From Nautiliaceae bacterium (GTDB lineage Bacteria; Campylobacterota; Campylobacteria; Campylobacterales; Nautiliaceae): 10,077 nucleotides of DNA. This document shows, piece by piece, positions 7,080 through 10,077 of the stretch; within the stretch, counting starts at the first letter, position 1, and each line of letters opens with the position of its first letter. The DNA lies in assembly GCA_027035735.1 (NCBI GenBank), contig JALVUH010000048.1, forward strand, positions 1 to 10,077, in the 5' to 3' direction. Below the pieces are notes generated by a model, which worked only from the letters and a program-made list of their open reading frames with translations, searched no databases and had not been told where the DNA came from. A program made the position numbers and the translations under genes.

Positions 7080-8150
7080 TTAACCTTTCAAATAATTTAA
7101 TATCTCTTTTTTTATTACAAAAATATCATCAATACAATCTATTTTTATATTTTCAAATTTTTTAATACTCTTTAAAATAATATTACTAATATCCAAAAAA
7201 CTAATATCTTCTTTTAAAAATTTAGAAATTGCATATTCATTTGCAGTATTTATTACAATTCCTAAATCACTTTTTTCTAAAAGTAAATCTTTTATCTCCC
7301 ACACAGGATAACGTTTCTTTTCAATTTTTCTAAATTCTAAATTACCAACTTCAAGTAAATTTACAGGTTTTAAAATCTCATCTTTTACCTCATCTAAAAT
7401 AGCAAAAGCAATTGGAAGTTTCATATCCGTTTTAGAAATATGGGCTGTAGTACTTCCATCTCTCCACTCAACTAAAGCATGAATAATTGATTTTGTTTCA
7501 ATAAAAGCATCAATATTAGTAGTATTAAAAAGCCATTTTGCTTCAAGAAGTTCAAAAAGTTTATTTACCATTGTAGCTGAATCTATGGTAATTTTAACTC
7601 CCATAGACCAGTTTGGATGAGCTAAAACATCTTTTAATTTAGCATTTTTTATTCTTTTTATAGGCCAGTCCCTCAGAGCTCCTCCACTAGCTGTAATAAA
7701 AAGTTTAGAAAAATTTTGTTTATCTTTTAAAAGATACCAAAGTCCAAAATGTTCACTATCTATAGGAGTGATTTTTGATGTATCTATAAATTTACCGGCA
7801 ATTACTAAAGATTCTTTATTTGCAAGTGCTATTTTTTTATTAAGTTCTTGGGCTTTAAGCGTTGGCTTAAGACCCGCTTCTCCTACAAGAGCATTTACTA
7901 CCAAATTAGAATTAGACTTTTCAATTACTTCTAAAATAGCTTCTTCACCATATAAACAATTATTAAAATTTACTTTTTTTGCTGTTTCTTTATCTTTTAC
8001 AACTACATATTTTGGCCTAAACTCTTTTATTTGCTTATTTAAAAGCTCAAAATTCTCTCCAGCTACTAAAGCTTCTATTTTTAGATTATATCTTCTTGCA
8101 ATTTCAAGCGTATTTGTGCCTATACTTCCTGTACTTCCCAAAAGTATCAT
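7080..8150 (-). CDS. dxr: 1-deoxy-D-xylulose 5-phosphate reductoisomerase
   Basis: This 356-aa cytoplasmic enzyme converts 1-deoxy-xylulose 5-phosphate to 2-C-methyl-erythritol 4-phosphate with NADPH and Mn/Mg, the committed step of MEP isoprenoid synthesis and the fosmidomycin target. Numbering from the ATG at 8150: NADPH loop GSTGSIG 5-11; ALANKESLV 108-116; metal ligands D131 and E133 in DSEH and E200 in NKLFELLEA; TASGGALRD 153-161 with S155; HPNWSMGVKITIDSATMVNK 178-197, including substrate residues H178, N196 and K197. I chose ATG 8150, not the in-frame TTG at 8180, because it gives the canonical MILLGSTGSIG start, has AGGA five bases upstream, and forms an ATGA overlap with the cdsA stop. 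It is shorter than E. coli Dxr (398 aa) but has all catalytic residues. Confidence 0.96.
   Translation of the reverse strand: MILLGSTGSIGTNTLEIARRYNLKIEALVAGENFELLNKQIKEFRPKYVVVKDKETAKKVNFNNCLYGEEAILEVIEKSNSNLVVNALVGEAGLKPTLKAQELNKKIALANKESLVIAGKFIDTSKITPIDSEHFGLWYLLKDKQNFSKLFITASGGALRDWPIKRIKNAKLKDVLAHPNWSMGVKITIDSATMVNKLFELLEAKWLFNTTNIDAFIETKSIIHALVEWRDGSTTAHISKTDMKLPIAFAILDEVKDEILKPVNLLEVGNLEFRKIEKKRYPVWEIKDLLLEKSDLGIVINTANEYAISKFLKEDISFLDISNIILKSIKKFENIKIDCIDDIFVIKKEILNYLKG
7084..7088 (-). promoter_or_regulatory. Ribosome site AAAGG deciding the TTG start of the HAD gene
   Basis: On the minus strand AAAGG, spacer TTAAAT, then TTG at 7077-7075. The site lies inside the last dxr codons and supports TTG as the genuine start. 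Confidence 0.6.
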
Positions 8151-8896
8151 ATATTTCCTATAGCAAAAAATAATGCCCAAAGCAAAGGCGCACCAAATAA
8201 ATATCCATCAATCCTATCCAAAATTCCTCCATGTCCTGGTAAAATATTACCACTATCCTTAACTCCTGCTTTTCTTTTTAAATAACTCTCAAACAAATCT
8301 CCAAATACACTTGCAATACTTACAACAAAAGAAATAATTAACGAAGTAAAAAAATCAAAAAACATCATTCCTACAAATGCTCCTATTATACTTCCACTTC
8401 CTATTCCTCCAAGTACACCTTCCCATGTTTTATTTGGTGAAGTAGGAGAAAATTGCATATCTATAAATTTTTTACCAAAATTTTTACCAATCACATAAGC
8501 CATAGAATCAGTTAAAGCTATTATTACAATAAGCCAAACAATACTTCTTATTCCAGCTTTTAAATAAAGTTCTTCTAAAATCATAAGAGATAAAAATGGA
8601 TAAAGAGATAAAGATACTAAATTAAGCTCTTTTTGATAAAATGCAATATATCCAGCAACCGCTATTACTCCTATAACCGCTACTAAAATAGGATTTGCAA
8701 AAATAGCCAAAATAGCTAATACAGATAAAAAATAAAAAACTCTTTCATCTTCAATATTAAATAATTTTTTTGCTTCAAACATACCCAAAATTGTAATTAT
8801 TGATATTACTAAATTTGTAAGATAAATATTATTAATCAATCCTACAATTAATAAAAATACAACTAATACAATTGATGTGATTAATCTTTCTTTCAT
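8147..8896 (-). CDS. cdsA: Phosphatidate cytidylyltransferase (CDP-diacylglycerol synthase)
   Basis: This 249-aa integral inner-membrane enzyme makes CDP-diacylglycerol from phosphatidic acid and CTP, feeding phosphatidylethanolamine, phosphatidylglycerol and cardiolipin synthesis. The C-terminal family signature is complete at 204-230: SYLKR, then KDSGNILPGHGG, then LDRID, with the metal-site aspartates D227 and D230. Earlier conserved parts are ALTDSMAYVIGKNFGK at 127-142, SPTSPNKTWEG at 150-160 and FGDLFES at 198-204. Numerous hydrophobic helices (about 6-24, 26-40, 54-70, 71-87, 95-107, 117-130, 161-180, 184-200, 231-247) fit the family. The length is slightly below E. coli CdsA (285 aa), consistent with fewer N-terminal residues. 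The ATG at 8896 has AAAGG six bases upstream, within the end of the small upstream gene, one base from its stop. Confidence 0.95.
   Translation of the reverse strand: MKERLITSIVLVVFLLIVGLINNIYLTNLVISIITILGMFEAKKLFNIEDERVFYFLSVLAILAIFANPILVAVIGVIAVAGYIAFYQKELNLVSLSLYPFLSLMILEELYLKAGIRSIVWLIVIIALTDSMAYVIGKNFGKKFIDMQFSPTSPNKTWEGVLGGIGSGSIIGAFVGMMFFDFFTSLIISFVVSIASVFGDLFESYLKRKAGVKDSGNILPGHGGILDRIDGYLFGAPLLWALFFAIGNI
8154..8159 (-). promoter_or_regulatory. Ribosome site AGGAAA deciding the dxr start
   Basis: On the minus strand AGGA, then AATAT, then ATG at 8150-8148, where ATGA overlaps the cdsA TGA. It sits within the cdsA 3' end and favours the ATG start over the TTG 30 bases upstream. Confidence 0.65.
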
Positions 8897-8897
8897 T

Positions 8898-9137
8898 TTA
8901 TACCTTTATATCTAAATGTTTAATTTCTCTTTCTACTTCTTCTCTTGAATCATCTTCTGGCAAAATTTTTTCTATTTTTTCTACTTCTTTTATTTTTTCT
9001 ATTTTATCTTCTTTTTCTTTTGCTGAAATTTTTTTTATCTCTTCGCTTACTATTTCTCTTGCTACATGATCCGCTGCTACTATTGAAGGAACATGCATAT
9101 TTTGATTAATTAATGTCACTTCTCCAATTAGTCCCAT
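8898..9137 (-). CDS. Small charged protein upstream of cdsA, function unknown
   Basis: This is a 79-aa protein I cannot assign to a function. A short non-charged N-terminus (MGLIGEVTLINQNMHVPS, 1-18) is followed by AADHVAREIVSEE, then a strongly Lys/Glu-rich stretch at about 32-58 with isoleucines spaced roughly every three to four residues, as in an amphipathic helix or coiled coil, then an acidic turn (LPEDDSREE, 59-67) and a short charged tail. There are no cysteines, no signal peptide and no membrane helix. It is likely real: the ATG at 9137 has AAGGAT five bases upstream, it fills the only space between two conserved genes, and its stop is one base before cdsA. I recall a small coiled-coil protein in the same place in Campylobacter jejuni (between the fibronectin-binding-like gene and cdsA), unchecked. 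Confidence 0.75.
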   Translation of the reverse strand: MGLIGEVTLINQNMHVPSIVAADHVAREIVSEEIKKISAKEKEDKIEKIKEVEKIEKILPEDDSREEVEREIKHLDIKV

Positions 9138-9183
9138 TTTAAATCCTTTTTTAATTGTAACATAAAATTAATCGGGACAAATG

Positions 9184-10077
9184 CTAATCTACTTTAACTT
9201 TTATAGTTGAATATTTTCCATATTCTACATTTGCTTTTTCTTTAACTTTTACAAATTTCCTTTTAGTATAATCAACTTCACCCTCATCTTTACCACTAAA
9301 AGCAACAGCTAATTTTGCCGCTTTTTGAATTACTTTTTGTGGAATTTGGAGTTTATTATTTTTTATGATTACATGTGCTCCTGGATAATTCTTGATATGA
9401 AGCCAATAATCATTTGCATTTGCTTGTTTTAATAATTTAATATTTCCTTTTTCATTTTTACCAACCAAAATCATATAATCATCATACATAAATTTAGCAA
9501 TATTTTCATCCTCTTTTTTCTCTTTTTTAGTAGGTTTATAGATATTAAGTTCTGCCAAATTAGTAGCATTTTCAACCAATTTTTTATAATTTTTAAGAAA
9601 ATTTAATTGCTCTTTTAAATAATTTTTTTCAATTTCTATATTTTTTGCTTTTTGTCTCATTTTTTTAGATAGTTTATAATAGTAATTCCCAATTTCCCTA
9701 ATATTTTTAAGATTAGGCACAGGAATTGTTATATCTCTTCCTTCAAAATCTTTTGTTTTAAATTCTTTTTCAAATGGTTTTATTTTATATAAATTAGCCA
9801 TAGCAACATCTGCAAAAGTTTTATATTTTTGTGATTTTTCTAAAAGCTTATCTTTATTTTCAATTGAATTTAATTTTTTTTCAATTTCTTTTATTTTTTT
9901 ATTAATTCTATTTAAAATTGATTCTTTTTTTTGCCTAAGTCTATTTTCATATTTTTTCTTGAAAAGTTCTTGTGTATATTTTTCTAAATCATCAACTTCA
10001 AAAACTTTTTCTTTTATCTCAACAGGAGGCAATTCTTGAAGTTTAATTCCAGGCTTTACAACTCTACTTGAAAGATT
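9184..10077 (-). CDS. rqcH: NFACT-family protein (RqcH / fibronectin-binding-like), C-terminal part
   Basis: This is a partial gene. The frame stays open to the right edge, so the 5' part, including the NFACT-N domain, lies outside; the TTG at 10032 is only an internal Leu codon. The visible 297 residues begin NLSSRVVKPG. A long Lys/Glu-rich helical region at about 30-180 follows, with the family segment FADVAMANLYKIKPFEKE in its middle, corresponding to the NFACT coiled-coil M domain. The NFACT-R (DUF814) domain comes next at about 200-297: NDYWLHIKNYPGAHVII, then AAKLAVAFSGK, then VDYTKRKFVKVKE. RqcH proteins bind stalled 50S subunits and direct C-terminal alanine tailing in ribosome quality control; older annotation calls them fibronectin-binding proteins. 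Whether this one has the Asp/Arg residues needed for tailing cannot be seen here. It ends in TAG, 46 bp before the next gene. Confidence 0.88.
   Translation of the reverse strand, partial: NLSSRVVKPGIKLQELPPVEIKEKVFEVDDLEKYTQELFKKKYENRLRQKKESILNRINKKIKEIEKKLNSIENKDKLLEKSQKYKTFADVAMANLYKIKPFEKEFKTKDFEGRDITIPVPNLKNIREIGNYYYKLSKKMRQKAKNIEIEKNYLKEQLNFLKNYKKLVENATNLAELNIYKPTKKEKKEDENIAKFMYDDYMILVGKNEKGNIKLLKQANANDYWLHIKNYPGAHVIIKNNKLQIPQKVIQKAAKLAVAFSGKDEGEVDYTKRKFVKVKEKANVEYGKYSTIKVKVD

Noticed and set aside
7768..8163. 131-aa plus-strand frame opposite dxr
   Set aside because: It is antisense to dxr's conserved N-terminal half, with no independent start signal or family match.
9154..9180. Promoter-like TGTTACAAT (minus strand) with TTGTCC 15 bp upstream, between rqcH and the small gene
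   Set aside because: The predicted transcription start would fall inside the AAGGAT ribosome site, and the spacer is short; it is more likely chance in AT-rich DNA, although an internal promoter is not excluded.
10030..10032. TTG at 10032 as the start of the NFACT gene
   Set aside because: The frame continues upstream without a stop to the window edge with family-like sequence (NLSSRVVKPG), so this is an internal Leu codon of a gene cut by the edge.
9184..10077. Fibronectin-binding adhesin function
   Set aside because: That is the historical label of the family; the NFACT-R domain and cytoplasmic character, with no secretion signal in the visible part, fit a ribosome-associated role better.
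1..10077. Mobile element, CRISPR array, toxin-antitoxin or defence system
   Set aside because: There are no direct-repeat arrays, transposase-like frames, tRNA-linked attachment sites or defence motifs; every large frame is a housekeeping family in a continuous layout.

Overview
The window is an ordinary-looking, very AT-rich chromosomal segment of a Campylobacterota (Epsilonproteobacteria) bacterium. The evidence is the four-gene porG-porD-porA-porB pyruvate:ferredoxin oxidoreductase operon in the order known from Helicobacter and Campylobacter relatives, and the chain NFACT/RqcH - small charged protein - cdsA - dxr, which I recall (not checked) from Campylobacter. The low GC content and the por operon would suit a thermophilic, autotrophic member of the Nautiliales, but that placement is a guess. 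The window is almost solid coding sequence. Its largest non-coding gap is 168 bp, and I see no tRNA, rRNA, IS element, CRISPR array or phage gene.

Region 1 (1-3163, minus strand): porGDAB, read porG to porB. Each junction is 9-10 nt, and the stop codon of each upstream gene is built into the Shine-Dalgarno sequence of the next. The complex interconverts acetyl-CoA + CO2 and pyruvate with ferredoxin or flavodoxin; in an autotroph it would run toward pyruvate synthesis.

Region 2 (3164-3331): a divergent promoter region. It holds an extended -10 for por on the minus strand, a TATAAT for trkA on the plus strand, and an 8-bp perfect palindrome between them.

Region 3 (3332-6033, plus strand): trkA-trkH, a potassium uptake pair. 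The genes overlap by 19 nt. trkH ends in a 4-nt stop-to-stop overlap with the convergent gene, inside a hairpin that looks like a terminator.

Region 4 (6030 to the right edge, minus strand): a tight run read as NFACT/RqcH (5' part cut off by the edge) - 79-aa charged protein - cdsA - dxr - HAD phosphatase - ICMT-like membrane methyltransferase. Junctions from the small gene onward are +1, -4, +2 and -11 nt, so these five are almost certainly cotranscribed. The run combines ribosome quality control, CDP-diacylglycerol synthesis and the first committed step of MEP isoprenoid synthesis with three less defined proteins.

Two gene starts deserve care. dxr should start at 8150 (ATG, ATGA overlap with cdsA), not at the upstream in-frame TTG at 8180. 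The HAD gene uses TTG at 7077. I found no convincing undescribed system. The items most worth a second look are the small charged protein upstream of cdsA, the palindrome in the divergent promoter, and the coding-region terminator between the convergent genes.
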